Positions 8,197 to 15,869 of a stretch of 64,000 nucleotides of DNA are shown here, piece after piece. The notes below the pieces were generated by a model. The model was given only the letters and a program-made list of their open reading frames with translations. It searched no databases and was not told where the DNA came from. The position numbers and the translations under genes were made by a program. The stretch's first letter is position 1, and every line of letters starts with the position of its first letter. This DNA is from Paenibacillus sp. KS-LC4 (lineage in GTDB: Bacteria > Bacillota > Bacilli > Paenibacillales > Paenibacillaceae). Location: positions 5,789,001-5,853,000 of the forward strand of contig NZ_CP145905.1 of assembly GCF_036894955.1 (NCBI RefSeq). The letters are read 5' to 3'.

Positions 8197-9755
8197 GGGC
8201 GACCACCGCCTGCTCCGCCGCCGCCAGTAAATCCGCCGCCACCGCCGCCGAATCCGCCACCTGCTCCACCGCCGAAGCCACCTGGCATCATGCCGCCTCC
8301 CATATTCGCTTGATTTTGCTGAGTCGTCGTTGTCGTCATGCCAACTGTGCCCTGCGGTGTTGGAATAAGCACCGAGTCGCCTTCATTCAGCCCCGAAATA
8401 ATTTCCACATACGTCTCATCGCTGATTCCCGCTTCCACTTCGACTAGCTGCCCTTCCATTTGAGCGCCGCCGCGCTGTGTACCCATCGCGCCTTGCGATG
8501 CAGCGCCCGTACCAGTTAACCCCTGCGCTGCCGCTCCTGTACCCTGAGCACCACCCGCCGTTCCTTGCGCTCCACGTGTGCCTTGTGCGCCGGAGCTGCC
8601 TTGCGCGCCCGCTGCATCTTGCGCGCCACGTGTGCCTTGTGCGCCAGAGCTGCCTTGCGCGCCCACTGCACCTTGCGCTCCACGTGTGCCTTGTGCGCTG
8701 GAGCTGCCTTGCGCGCCAGCTGCATCTTGCGCAGCTGGCGCCCCAGTCGCACCAGTCGCACCTTGCACTCCCGCAGCACCGCCCGTACCTTGTCCGCCGG
8801 CTGCGCCTGCACTACCTTGTGTGCTCGTTGGCACGCGAACAAAGGATTTGCCGCCACGTTCAATAACCGCATCTACCGGTACCACAACGACATCATTTCT
8901 GGACTCCAAAATAATGTCCGCTTCACCCGACATGCCAGTCATCACGCCCTCTATTGTGTCCAGCGAAAGGGTGACCTCATAGGCGGATACACCGTTTGAT
9001 GCTGTGCCCTCACGAGCCAGGCTGGTTACCTTGCCTTCAATCGTCTTATCTGTCAGGGCGCTCAAATAAATCTGCGCCACTTGGCCTGTTTTGACCGACG
9101 GAATATCCAGCTCATCGACCTGCACGACGAAATCAAGCAAATCATAATTGACGATAGACGCAATAACTGTATTTGCTACAACCTCGTCTCCAACGGAAAC
9201 CTCGCTTTCCGTCACCTCTCCAGCAATCGTCGCCACAACCTCCGTCACCTTTAGCTGATCTTCCCTCATGGTTTTCAGGCTGTCTTGGTTTTGCTTGATT
9301 TCCAGCGCCAGCATGTCCATATCCGTCTTGATGCTTTGCTGAGTCGTCAGCTCATCCTCCGTGCCCGCAGCTTCCTTATATTTGGTCTGATATTGCTCCA
9401 TCTGCACTTGCTGCTTCTTAATGGAAAGCTCCGTCTGCTCAATCTGGCTATCGTAGTCCTTCTCGGATTCAAACGTTGCCAGCACTTGGCCCGCCTTCAC
9501 TTTATCGCCGACTTTAAAGTTCAGCTTTGCAATCGTACCGGATACGCCGGACGTTACGGTTTCGCGAGAATTGGCTTCTACACTGCCTGTCGCGCTTATT
9601 TTCAGCTCAATGTTGCCCCGCGTCGCTTTCACCGTTTGCGAGGTTGCCGCCTGCACAGTCTCCGACTGCCCCATGTTCAAATAATAATAGGCACCGCCTC
9701 CCCCGGCCGCGCCTACTACAAGAATAATACCTAGCCATAGCTTCCACTTTTTCAT
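8193..9755 (-). CDS. MacA/HlyD-family efflux adaptor with collagen-like insertion
   Basis: A 520-residue membrane-fusion protein. Residues about 1-30 hold a membrane anchor (WLGIILVVGAAGGGGAYYY); next come the lipoyl half-motif SGVSGTIAKLNFKVGDKVKAGQ, a coiled coil rich in Glu/Gln/Lys, the second lipoyl half (IAGEVTESEVSVGDEV) and the beta-barrel domain. The membrane-proximal domain is split: DAVIERGGKSFVRV and VEVEAGISDETYVEIISGLN, normally adjacent, flank roughly 115 residues of Gly-x-x repeats. A second glycine-rich tail (GGFGGGAGGGFGGGGGG) ends the protein. ATG 9755 was chosen as the first start before the anchor with GGAGGG upstream. It presumably links the MacB-like permease to the cell wall or exterior. 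Confidence 0.88.
   Translation of the reverse strand: MKKWKLWLGIILVVGAAGGGGAYYYLNMGQSETVQAATSQTVKATRGNIELKISATGSVEANSRETVTSGVSGTIAKLNFKVGDKVKAGQVLATFESEKDYDSQIEQTELSIKKQQVQMEQYQTKYKEAAGTEDELTTQQSIKTDMDMLALEIKQNQDSLKTMREDQLKVTEVVATIAGEVTESEVSVGDEVVANTVIASIVNYDLLDFVVQVDELDIPSVKTGQVAQIYLSALTDKTIEGKVTSLAREGTASNGVSAYEVTLSLDTIEGVMTGMSGEADIILESRNDVVVVPVDAVIERGGKSFVRVPTSTQGSAGAAGGQGTGGAAGVQGATGATGAPAAQDAAGAQGSSSAQGTRGAQGAVGAQGSSGAQGTRGAQDAAGAQGSSGAQGTRGAQGTAGGAQGTGAAAQGLTGTGAASQGAMGTQRGGAQMEGQLVEVEAGISDETYVEIISGLNEGDSVLIPTPQGTVGMTTTTTQQNQANMGGGMMPGGFGGGAGGGFGGGGGGFTGGGGAGGGRP
8575..8736. repeat. Three tandem 54-bp units encoding collagen-like Gly-x-x repeats
   Basis: The string CGTGTGCCTTGTGCGC recurs at 8575, 8629 and 8683, exactly 54 bp apart, with the rest of each unit nearly the same. 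On the coding (minus) strand each unit encodes 18 residues of the type GAQGSSGAQGTRGAQxAA. Further imperfect Gly-x-x triplets extend on both sides (about 8470-8840). The array lies inside the MacA-like adaptor gene and keeps its frame. Confidence 0.9.
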
Positions 9756-9781
9756 CGACTGTATTCCACCCTCCGACTGAC

Positions 9782-9798
9782 ATATTCGTGACGAATAT
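9782..9798. promoter_or_regulatory. 17-bp palindrome upstream of the exporter operon
   Basis: ATATTCG-TGA-CGAATAT is a perfect inverted repeat with a 3-bp spacer, 27 bp before the adaptor start. On the minus strand its right part overlaps TGCTATATT, which resembles an extended -10 element, so a protein bound here would cover the promoter. The regulator is unknown. Confidence 0.45.
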
Positions 9799-9892
9799 AG
9801 CATGAAAAAATGAACGGAGAATGAACAGGTCACGCAGTACAATCGCCCTAGCCAGTACCGTATAGGAAGAACCCTCATTATTTAGTCTACTG

Positions 9893-9932
9893 AAAATAAA
9901 AAAGAGAACAGGACACTTCCTCTGTCCTGTTC
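9893..9932 (-). terminator. Terminator of the fructan operon
   Basis: On the minus strand GAACAGGACA and TGTCCTGTTC form a 10-bp stem around a 7-base loop, followed by TCTTTTTTATTTT. It sits 30 bp past the GH32 stop codon and separates that operon from the exporter promoter. Confidence 0.88.
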
Positions 9933-9962
9933 TTAAGCCTGGCCTTGCGCCAGTGGCGCTCA

Positions 9963-11444
9963 TTAAAGCTGGCGCTCAATATTCCATTTTTTTAATGAAA
10001 CGAGTGTACTCGTTCCGCCCAAGGCAAAGGCTGCAATGCCTGTCGAAGCCTCGCTTGGGTAAATACGTCCCGTCATCACTTTTTCCCCGCCTTGGATAAA
10101 TACCTCAACCGACGATTGATCGACGAAAATCCGCAGCGAAAGCTCGCCGCCTTCTGCCAGCGCAACGTCCGTCCTCCTTTCGCCGCCCTGCCCGATTCCG
10201 GAGTGATCCCGATTGAAGCGGAACAGCCCTTCCTCCACATTATAAGCCAGCACCGTCTCTTCTCCCGCCCCATTCGTCCGCAGCTTCAAACCGAGCTCGC
10301 GAGCACTCCCGGTACGAAGCACGACTTCAAGCTCATAGCAGTCGCCCTCGGCAGCAAGCAGCTGTTCACCTGCAAGCGCAAGTCCGTTCAGCTCATAGCC
10401 ATCGCGGCGGTAAGCCTTCAGCTCTTCCAGCGGCTTGAACAGCAGCTTCCTATCGCTGCTGCGCAGCACGGCTTCACGCGGCAGCGTCATCGCCCCGGCC
10501 CAATAATGCCCGAGTTGGGTCGGAATTTCTTGCTCCCACGTTTCCATCCAGCCGATGACAATGCGCCGGCCTTGCGAATCCAGCACCGTTTGCGGCGCAT
10601 AAAAATCAAAGCCAAAATCAACAGGCTCATAGCCAGCATATACGAACGAGCCTGACTCCAAATTTAGTTTTCCTACCATATAAGTGGTGGAATGCAAATT
10701 GCGATAATGGTCACCTTGAGCTGGCATTCGCTGCGGCGACATCATCAGCACATCATAGCCGTCAAGCTCGAACAAATCGGGGCATTCCCAATTGTCACCC
10801 AGCTGACCGTTGCTGCGCGCCAGCTCGCCAACTAAGGTCCAGTTCACGAGATTTCGAGAACGGTAGAGCAAAATCAGGCCATGCCCAGCGCCATCATTCG
10901 AGCCAATGACTGTATAATAGAAGCCATCCCTAACAAACACCTTCGGATCGCGAAAATCCTTGCGGCTCACTCCAGCCGGAATCTGCTCCAGCCCTAGCAC
11001 GGGATTGCTCGCCAGCTTAGCGAAATGTACGCCGTCCTCTGATACCGCAATATTTTGCGTCTGATAATAATCCGTATCTCCATTCGGCCCCGTCACAACA
11101 TGCCCCGTATACATAAGATGGAGCTTGCCCTCATGGACAATCGCACTTCCAGAGAAGCAGCCGCCGCTGTCATAAGGCTGATCTGGTGCGAGCGCCACCG
11201 GCATATACTCCCACGAAACCAAGTCACGGCTGATTGCATGACCCCAATGCATCGGCCCCCATGCAGGCTGATACGGATAATATTGATAAAATAAATGATA
11301 ATGCCCATTATGAAAAATAAAGCCGTTCGGGTCGTTCATCCAGCCGAATTCCGCCATTAAATGATAGCCCAGACGGTACTGCTGGCGCAGCAAATGCTTT
11401 CTTCCCGCCACAAACTGCTCCGCATTTTCAAGCGTATACAACAT
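9963..11444 (-). CDS. GH32 beta-fructosidase (sucrose / fructo-oligosaccharide hydrolase)
   Basis: A 493-residue glycoside hydrolase family 32 enzyme. WMNDPNG (residues 35-41) contains the nucleophile Asp, FRDPKV holds the transition-state stabilising Asp, and WECPDLF the acid/base Glu; a beta-sandwich with SVEVFIQGG follows. There is no signal peptide, so it acts inside the cell on sugar brought in by the neighbouring ABC importer. As no PTS component is present, the substrate is probably unphosphorylated sucrose, levanbiose or short fructans rather than sucrose-6-phosphate. ATG 11444 is preferred over a TTG two codons upstream because AGGA is then at normal distance. It is the last gene of its operon. 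Confidence 0.92.
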   Translation of the reverse strand: MLYTLENAEQFVAGRKHLLRQQYRLGYHLMAEFGWMNDPNGFIFHNGHYHLFYQYYPYQPAWGPMHWGHAISRDLVSWEYMPVALAPDQPYDSGGCFSGSAIVHEGKLHLMYTGHVVTGPNGDTDYYQTQNIAVSEDGVHFAKLASNPVLGLEQIPAGVSRKDFRDPKVFVRDGFYYTVIGSNDGAGHGLILLYRSRNLVNWTLVGELARSNGQLGDNWECPDLFELDGYDVLMMSPQRMPAQGDHYRNLHSTTYMVGKLNLESGSFVYAGYEPVDFGFDFYAPQTVLDSQGRRIVIGWMETWEQEIPTQLGHYWAGAMTLPREAVLRSSDRKLLFKPLEELKAYRRDGYELNGLALAGEQLLAAEGDCYELEVVLRTGSARELGLKLRTNGAGEETVLAYNVEEGLFRFNRDHSGIGQGGERRTDVALAEGGELSLRIFVDQSSVEVFIQGGEKVMTGRIYPSEASTGIAAFALGGTSTLVSLKKWNIERQL

Positions 11445-11469
11445 GTTCAATCATCCTATTCTTACGCGT

Positions 11470-12297
11470 TTATTTAATGGAGCCTTGCATGACGCCTTGA
11501 ATAATAAATTTCTGTGCAAACAAATAGACGATGAGTACCGGCAAAATCGTAAGCAGCAGTCCCGCCATCAGCGGCCCGTAATCGACGGTATAGGTTCCAT
11601 AGAAGTAAAAGGTTGAAAGCGGCAGCGTACGCTGCTCCGACGAAGTCAGCACAAGCGATGGAAGCAGAAAATCATTCCAAATCCACAGCACATTCAAAAT
11701 CGCAATCGTCACTGACGTTGGCGCAAGCACGGGGAACACAATGCGGAAAAACGTCTGCGTCCGCGTACAGCCATCAATCATTGCGGCCTCCTCAAGCTCG
11801 GCCGGGATGCTTTTCACAAAACCATGATAAATGAATACCGCAAGCGGACTTCCGAAGCCGAGATACATATAAATCAGCGACCATTTGTTATCCAGCAAAT
11901 GCAGATTTCCATACACCTTTACGAGCGGAATCATAATCGCTTGGAATGGGATTATCATCGCCGCCACCATCAGGAAAAACGTATATTGATTAAATTTGCT
12001 TTGATTTCGCACAAAGAAATGGGCTGTCATGGCCGCGAGCACCGAGATAAGCAAAACGCTCAGCACAGTAATGATAACCGTGTTTGTAAACCCGGATACA
12101 TAATTCATTTTCGTAAACGCCGACTCGTAATTCGCCAGATTAAAGCTGGCAGGCAAAGAAAGCGGCGATGCCGTAATCGCTTTATTTTCCTTAAAGGAAT
12201 TGACGATTAGCAAAATAAATGGAAAAACGAAGGCGATAAGGCCAACCAGCAATACAATAAACTTGCTCCATTCCATAGAGGCTTTCAAGCGTTTCAT
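11470..12297 (-). CDS. Sugar ABC transporter permease, MalG type
   Basis: A 275-residue inner permease with six predicted membrane helices. The EAA loop, which contacts the ATPase, is visible as ELEEAAMIDGCTRTQTFFRIVFP in residues about 175-197. The C-terminal KFIIQGVMQGSIK ending is typical of CUT1-family MalG-like subunits. Its ATG overlaps the stop of the preceding permease by one base (TAATG), so the two are translationally coupled. No ATPase gene is in the operon; an MsmX/MsmK-like shared ATPase elsewhere is presumably used. Confidence 0.92.
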   Translation of the reverse strand: MKRLKASMEWSKFIVLLVGLIAFVFPFILLIVNSFKENKAITASPLSLPASFNLANYESAFTKMNYVSGFTNTVIITVLSVLLISVLAAMTAHFFVRNQSKFNQYTFFLMVAAMIIPFQAIMIPLVKVYGNLHLLDNKWSLIYMYLGFGSPLAVFIYHGFVKSIPAELEEAAMIDGCTRTQTFFRIVFPVLAPTSVTIAILNVLWIWNDFLLPSLVLTSSEQRTLPLSTFYFYGTYTVDYGPLMAGLLLTILPVLIVYLFAQKFIIQGVMQGSIK

Positions 12298-13181
12298 TAG
12301 GCCTCCACCTCCAGCTTCTTGCTGAAATACACTTGCAATAACGTAATGCCAGCTACGAGCAGGAACAATACAAGCGCCTCCGCTTGCCCTACCCCATAAT
12401 CCCTTGAAAGAAACGCTTTCTCATATACATGCATGGAGACCATTTCCGTGCTTTTGAACGGTCCGCCCTTCGTCAGCGTCAGGTTCAAATCGTAAACCAT
12501 AAACGTGCGCTGCAGCGATAAAAATACACAGACGATAAACGACGGCACCATAAGCGGTAAAATCATCGTCCGCAGCTTGCGGAATGCCGTTGCCCCGTCA
12601 ATGCTGGCCGCCTCCATAATATCCTTAGGCACATTCATCAAGCCCGCGACGTAAATAACCATCATATATCCGGCATATTGCCATACTGTGACAATAATAA
12701 GTGCGAAAAACGCTTTATCCGGCTCAGCAAGCCAAGAGGTACCGAATAAGGCGATGCCCGATTTTTGTCCAATGGATACGAGAACGTTAGAGAAGATGAA
12801 CTGCCATACGAACCCAAGCACAATGCCGCCGACTAAATTTGGAATAAAAAATCCAGCCCGGAAAAAGCTCTGGCCCCTCAAGCCGCTTGATAAAAAATAA
12901 GCCAGCAAAAAAGCCACCACATTAACGAGCGCCACACTAATAACCACATATTTTAGCGTTAAATAAAATGACTTCCAAAAAACCGCGTCTTTCCAAACAT
13001 GCGCATAATTTTCAAAGCCAACCATCGTGCTCGTTGTCGAAATGCCATCCCAATTCGTAAACGTTAAATATATGCCATACAGAAAAGGCACAATCATGAC
13101 GGTGGCAAAAGCAAACAGGGTCGGGCCAGTGAACAATAGCCTTAGCCAAAGACGGCTCCAAAGTCCTTTTTCCGATATCAT
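12297..13181 (-). CDS. Sugar ABC transporter permease, MalF type
   Basis: A 294-residue CUT1 permease with six membrane helices starting at LLFTGPTLFAFATVMIVPFL. The EAA loop is DIMEAASIDGATAFRKLRTM (about residues 192-211). It pairs with the MalG-type permease directly downstream. A hairpin in the 100-bp gap before it (13214-13250) separates it from the binding-protein gene, an arrangement often used to give more binding protein than permease. Confidence 0.92.
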   Translation of the reverse strand: MISEKGLWSRLWLRLLFTGPTLFAFATVMIVPFLYGIYLTFTNWDGISTTSTMVGFENYAHVWKDAVFWKSFYLTLKYVVISVALVNVVAFLLAYFLSSGLRGQSFFRAGFFIPNLVGGIVLGFVWQFIFSNVLVSIGQKSGIALFGTSWLAEPDKAFFALIIVTVWQYAGYMMVIYVAGLMNVPKDIMEAASIDGATAFRKLRTMILPLMVPSFIVCVFLSLQRTFMVYDLNLTLTKGGPFKSTEMVSMHVYEKAFLSRDYGVGQAEALVLFLLVAGITLLQVYFSKKLEVEA

Positions 13182-13213
13182 CGTTATCCCTCGCTAACGT
13201 TTCTTTGAAGCAA

Positions 13214-13250
13214 AGCAATGGACAAGTCACATGGACTTCTCCACTGCTTC
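13214..13250 (-). terminator. Intercistronic hairpin between binding protein and permease genes
   Basis: AAGCA-TGGA-AAGTC pairs with GACTT-TCCA-TGCTT with small mismatches around an ACATG loop. There is no long T tract on either side, so it is more likely an RNA-stabilising or partial-attenuation structure than a full terminator. Confidence 0.5.
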
Positions 13251-13284
13251 CTCTTCTTAGCTGTTGTTTATCGTCTATTTGACG

Positions 13285-14628
13285 TTACTTTACAGTCGGC
13301 CAGTAATCCTGAATTTCCTTAGCAAGCGTGGCGCGGTCAGCGGCTCCTGCCAAATATTTTTGCATCGAGGCGCCAAGCTTGCTCCAGTGATCTGCTGGGA
13401 GCGCACTCATTGATTCCTGAATTTTGCCGCCAGCGATATAGGCTTGAATCGACTTGGCAAGCGGGTCCTTCGGCTCAAGCGTAATGTTATTGAAGGCAGG
13501 AACAATGTTTGCTTTATTAATCAGGAAGTCCTGACCCTTCTCTTGGTAGACCATCCACTCAAGGAATGCCTTCGCCGCTGACTGCTGCTCTGGTGTGCTT
13601 TTCTCCTTGTCTAAAACGAGACGCTTCGAAACCGCGGCAGAAATTTGCGTGTTGCCAAAATCATCTGGGTTGTTGCTGATTGGCACGGGCAGAAAGCCGT
13701 ATGCACCGCTGGCCGTATCGAAGCTGCTAATTTGCGGCCAAGCCCAATTGCCCTGGAACCAAATACCGACCTCACCTTTACCCAGCACCTCAGGCCCCCT
13801 CTCATAGGTGCCCGCGAGCGGCGATGCTTTATCAATGTTGTGCTCCTTCATAATGTCGAATGTATCCATCAGTCCGTTAAATACTGTATTCGACGACAGG
13901 TCTACACTCCCAGCCTTCAAATCCGCGATAAACTGATTAACCACCGCTTTATCCGCGGATTGTCCAGCGTAAGCAAGCGGAAGATAGTGTGCGCCCAGCG
14001 ACCAATCCATTGGCGAGACGATCAGCGCGCCCGTTCCGGAGGCTTCGGTCTTTTTAAACAAATCCTCCAGTGCCTGCGTCGTCGTAATGGTAGCGGGATC
14101 AAAGCTGCCGCCAACCGCTTTGTCTAAGACTGCTTTATTGTAAATAAATCCGTAGCCTTCAATGGAAAGCGGGAATGCGTAGTTTTTACCGTCAAAGGTC
14201 GTCAGATCTGTACTGCCATCAACCTTGTCGGACATCCATTTTTCCCCGCTTAGATCGAGGATGCGATCCTTGAACTTCTCGACATCCCCTGTGTCTAGCA
14301 TCGTAATCGTCGATGGGCTGTTCGCCGCATATAACGCTGATGCTTTCTCGAATGGCGATTGTCCTGCCGGAACTGGAATAATTTCCAGAGTGATGTTCGG
14401 ATAGTCCTCTTTGAAGGCTTTCGCTGCATCCTCAAGCTGCGTTTGAATTTCGCCTTTAGAATTCAGCAGCGTAATTTTCACATCGCCAGAGGCGCTCCCG
14501 CTATTAGCACTTCCTTCAGCTGTGTTTGAAGCTGCAGGCGTTGAGCCTGCATTTCCTCCGCACGCTGTTACAACCGTTACCATTACAAATGATGCAAGTA
14601 GAGTCTGTAGGCTTTTCCAAGATTTCAT
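13285..14628 (-). CDS. Sugar ABC transporter substrate-binding lipoprotein
   Basis: A 447-residue extracellular solute-binding protein (family 1). The N-terminus has a lipoprotein signal with lipobox VVTAC and Cys23, followed by a Ser/Gly/Asn-rich linker. Motifs such as WMVYQEKGQDFLI near the C-terminus and the KGEVGIWFQGNWAW segment fit the maltose/oligosaccharide cluster. As first gene of an operon ending in a GH32 enzyme and controlled by an adjacent LacI protein, it probably binds sucrose or fructo-oligosaccharide. A consensus sigma-A promoter lies 72-100 bp upstream of its ATG. Confidence 0.9.
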   Translation of the reverse strand: MKSWKSLQTLLASFVMVTVVTACGGNAGSTPAASNTAEGSANSGSASGDVKITLLNSKGEIQTQLEDAAKAFKEDYPNITLEIIPVPAGQSPFEKASALYAANSPSTITMLDTGDVEKFKDRILDLSGEKWMSDKVDGSTDLTTFDGKNYAFPLSIEGYGFIYNKAVLDKAVGGSFDPATITTTQALEDLFKKTEASGTGALIVSPMDWSLGAHYLPLAYAGQSADKAVVNQFIADLKAGSVDLSSNTVFNGLMDTFDIMKEHNIDKASPLAGTYERGPEVLGKGEVGIWFQGNWAWPQISSFDTASGAYGFLPVPISNNPDDFGNTQISAAVSKRLVLDKEKSTPEQQSAAKAFLEWMVYQEKGQDFLINKANIVPAFNNITLEPKDPLAKSIQAYIAGGKIQESMSALPADHWSKLGASMQKYLAGAADRATLAKEIQDYWPTVK

Positions 14629-14678
14629 TTAATCGTCCCCCGATTCAAAATGATAACTATTCTATGCTGAAAATAAAT

Positions 14679-14694
14679 TGTAAACCGCTTTCAT
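14679..14694 (-). promoter_or_regulatory. CcpA cre-like site near the fructan operon start
   Basis: On the minus strand ATGAAAGCGGTTTACA matches the conserved left half and centre of a catabolite-responsive element (WTGNAANCG) with deviations at the right end. It falls at about +1 to +20 relative to the promoter, where CcpA would block transcription when a preferred sugar is present. The match is imperfect. Confidence 0.45.
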
Positions 14695-14699
14695 TACGT

Positions 14700-14728
14700 A
14701 TTATAGTCTGTGCTAAAAAATATGTCAA
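14700..14728 (-). promoter_or_regulatory. Consensus sigma-A promoter of the fructan operon
   Basis: Minus strand TTGACA (14728-14723), exactly 17 bp, then TATAAT (14705-14700). Both hexamers match the consensus perfectly. The -35 hexamer is embedded in the palindromic operator, so repressor binding would exclude RNA polymerase. Confidence 0.88.
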
Positions 14729-14755
14729 TCGTTTGACATGTCAAACGATTGACAT
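14722..14755. promoter_or_regulatory. 34-bp perfect palindrome: two abutting LacI-type operators
   Basis: Positions 14722-14755 form a perfect 34-bp palindrome. It is made of two 16-bp near-palindromes placed end to end, TGTCAATCGTTTGACA (14723-14738) and TGTCAAACGATTGACA (14739-14754), each with TGTCAA/TTGACA arms and a CG at or near the centre, as in LacI-family operators. It covers the -35 of the fructan promoter and lies about 1 kb upstream of nothing but its own regulon, 50 bp from the end of the LacI gene, which is the likely binder. Confidence 0.8.
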
Positions 14756-14763
14756 TCCACATA

Positions 14764-14796
14764 AAAAATAAAAATCCCTTGCTGTATAAGGGATTT
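14764..14796 (-). terminator. Terminator of the LacI regulator gene
   Basis: On the minus strand AAATCCCTT and AAGGGATTT form a 9-bp stem with a 7-base loop, followed by a run rich in T (TTTATTTTTTAT). It is 10 bp past the regulator stop codon, just before the operator of the next operon. Confidence 0.85.
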
Positions 14797-14805
14797 CGGC
14801 CTTTC

Positions 14806-15783
14806 CTAAGTCGTCAGTCTCTCCACTAGTTCAACATCCAAAACATACCGATGCTCCAGCGGCTCATTGTTCATTTGCCGGATGATTGAATCAACCGCAA
14901 CCCGCCCGATTTCGACAATCGGCTGGCGAATCGTCGTTAACGCCGGTGTTATCCAATTGGCCGCGCTCACATCATCATAGCCGACTATTTTGATTTGCTC
15001 CGGAATAGACTTGTCCACCCTGCGGCATTCCTTCACCGCGAAGGAGGCGATAATATCGCTTGTCGCAAACAGACCATCAATCTCAGGATGCTCCGCAAAC
15101 AGACGGCTCATAATCTGCTCATACTGCTGCTCGTCAAATACGTTCATATCCGTCTGAATGATAATAGGTTCGAGTCCATTGGCAGCCATTATATCACGGA
15201 AAGCAGTCGTTCGCTGGTTCGCCAGCAGCTGAAGCTCAAGATTTCCGCAAATATGTGCAATTTTTCTGCATCCTTTGTCTACTAGCAGTTGTGCAGCTAG
15301 TCTGCCGCCCTTGTAATTGTCCGATGATATAAACGGAATTTCCTCGCTGATCTGTCGATCTATCGTCACAATCGGAGAATGCAGCTTCCTATACTCCTTG
15401 ACCTCAAGCGTATGACTGCCCATAATAATGCCGTCTACTCGGTTGCGCTTGAGCATTTCAATGTATTCCTTCTCCTTCACAGGATCAAGGTGCGAGTTGC
15501 ATAGCATAATTTTATAGCCCTTCTCGTAGGCATAACGTTCGACGTGGCTGGCCAGCTCAGCAAAAAAAGGATGCGCCACGTTCGGAATAATAAGCCCGAT
15601 GACATTGGATTGCTTGCGCAGCAAAGAACGTGCCAGCTCGTTCGGCTGATAATTCAGCTCCTTCATCGTCTGGAACACCTTATTGCGGGTCGTCTCGCTA
15701 ATGTACCCCCTGTTGTTTAATACGCGGGAGACCGTCGTTACCGATACTTTAGCCATCTTCGCGACATCATGAATAGTTGCCAT
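14806..15783 (-). CDS. LacI-family transcriptional regulator of the fructan operon
   Basis: A 325-residue repressor. The DNA-binding domain begins MATIHDVAKMAKVSVTTVSR with the hinge sequence YQPNELARSLLRKQSN about 50 residues in; a periplasmic-binding-protein-like sugar domain follows (VIGLIIPNVAHPFFAELA, VDGIIMGS, VGYDDVSAANWITPALTT). It lies directly upstream of, and in the same direction as, the sucrose/fructan ABC operon with a double LacI-type operator in between. The start has AAGGAG seven bases before it. It is likely inactivated by a fructose-containing sugar. Confidence 0.9.
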   Translation of the reverse strand: MATIHDVAKMAKVSVTTVSRVLNNRGYISETTRNKVFQTMKELNYQPNELARSLLRKQSNVIGLIIPNVAHPFFAELASHVERYAYEKGYKIMLCNSHLDPVKEKEYIEMLKRNRVDGIIMGSHTLEVKEYRKLHSPIVTIDRQISEEIPFISSDNYKGGRLAAQLLVDKGCRKIAHICGNLELQLLANQRTTAFRDIMAANGLEPIIIQTDMNVFDEQQYEQIMSRLFAEHPEIDGLFATSDIIASFAVKECRRVDKSIPEQIKIVGYDDVSAANWITPALTTIRQPIVEIGRVAVDSIIRQMNNEPLEHRYVLDVELVERLTT

Positions 15784-15796
15784 AGAATCTCCTTCT

Positions 15797-15847
15797 CAAA
15801 AAAAGAGCTGTTCACATCACCCCATCCGGCGCGTCTGCAAACAGCTC
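15797..15847 (-). terminator. Terminator of murA
   Basis: Minus strand AGAGCTGTT ... AACAGCTCT is a 9-bp stem with a long GC-containing loop, followed by TTTTTTTGAG. It lies between the murA stop and the LacI start, so the two are separate transcripts. Confidence 0.75.
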
Positions 15848-15869
15848 TGCTCTTATGCTGATTAAATGG

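Noticed and set aside
8477..8999. Plus-strand frames rich in Cys/Ala/Leu over the collagen-like segment
   Set aside because: They are shadows of the 54-bp repeats of the minus-strand adaptor gene.
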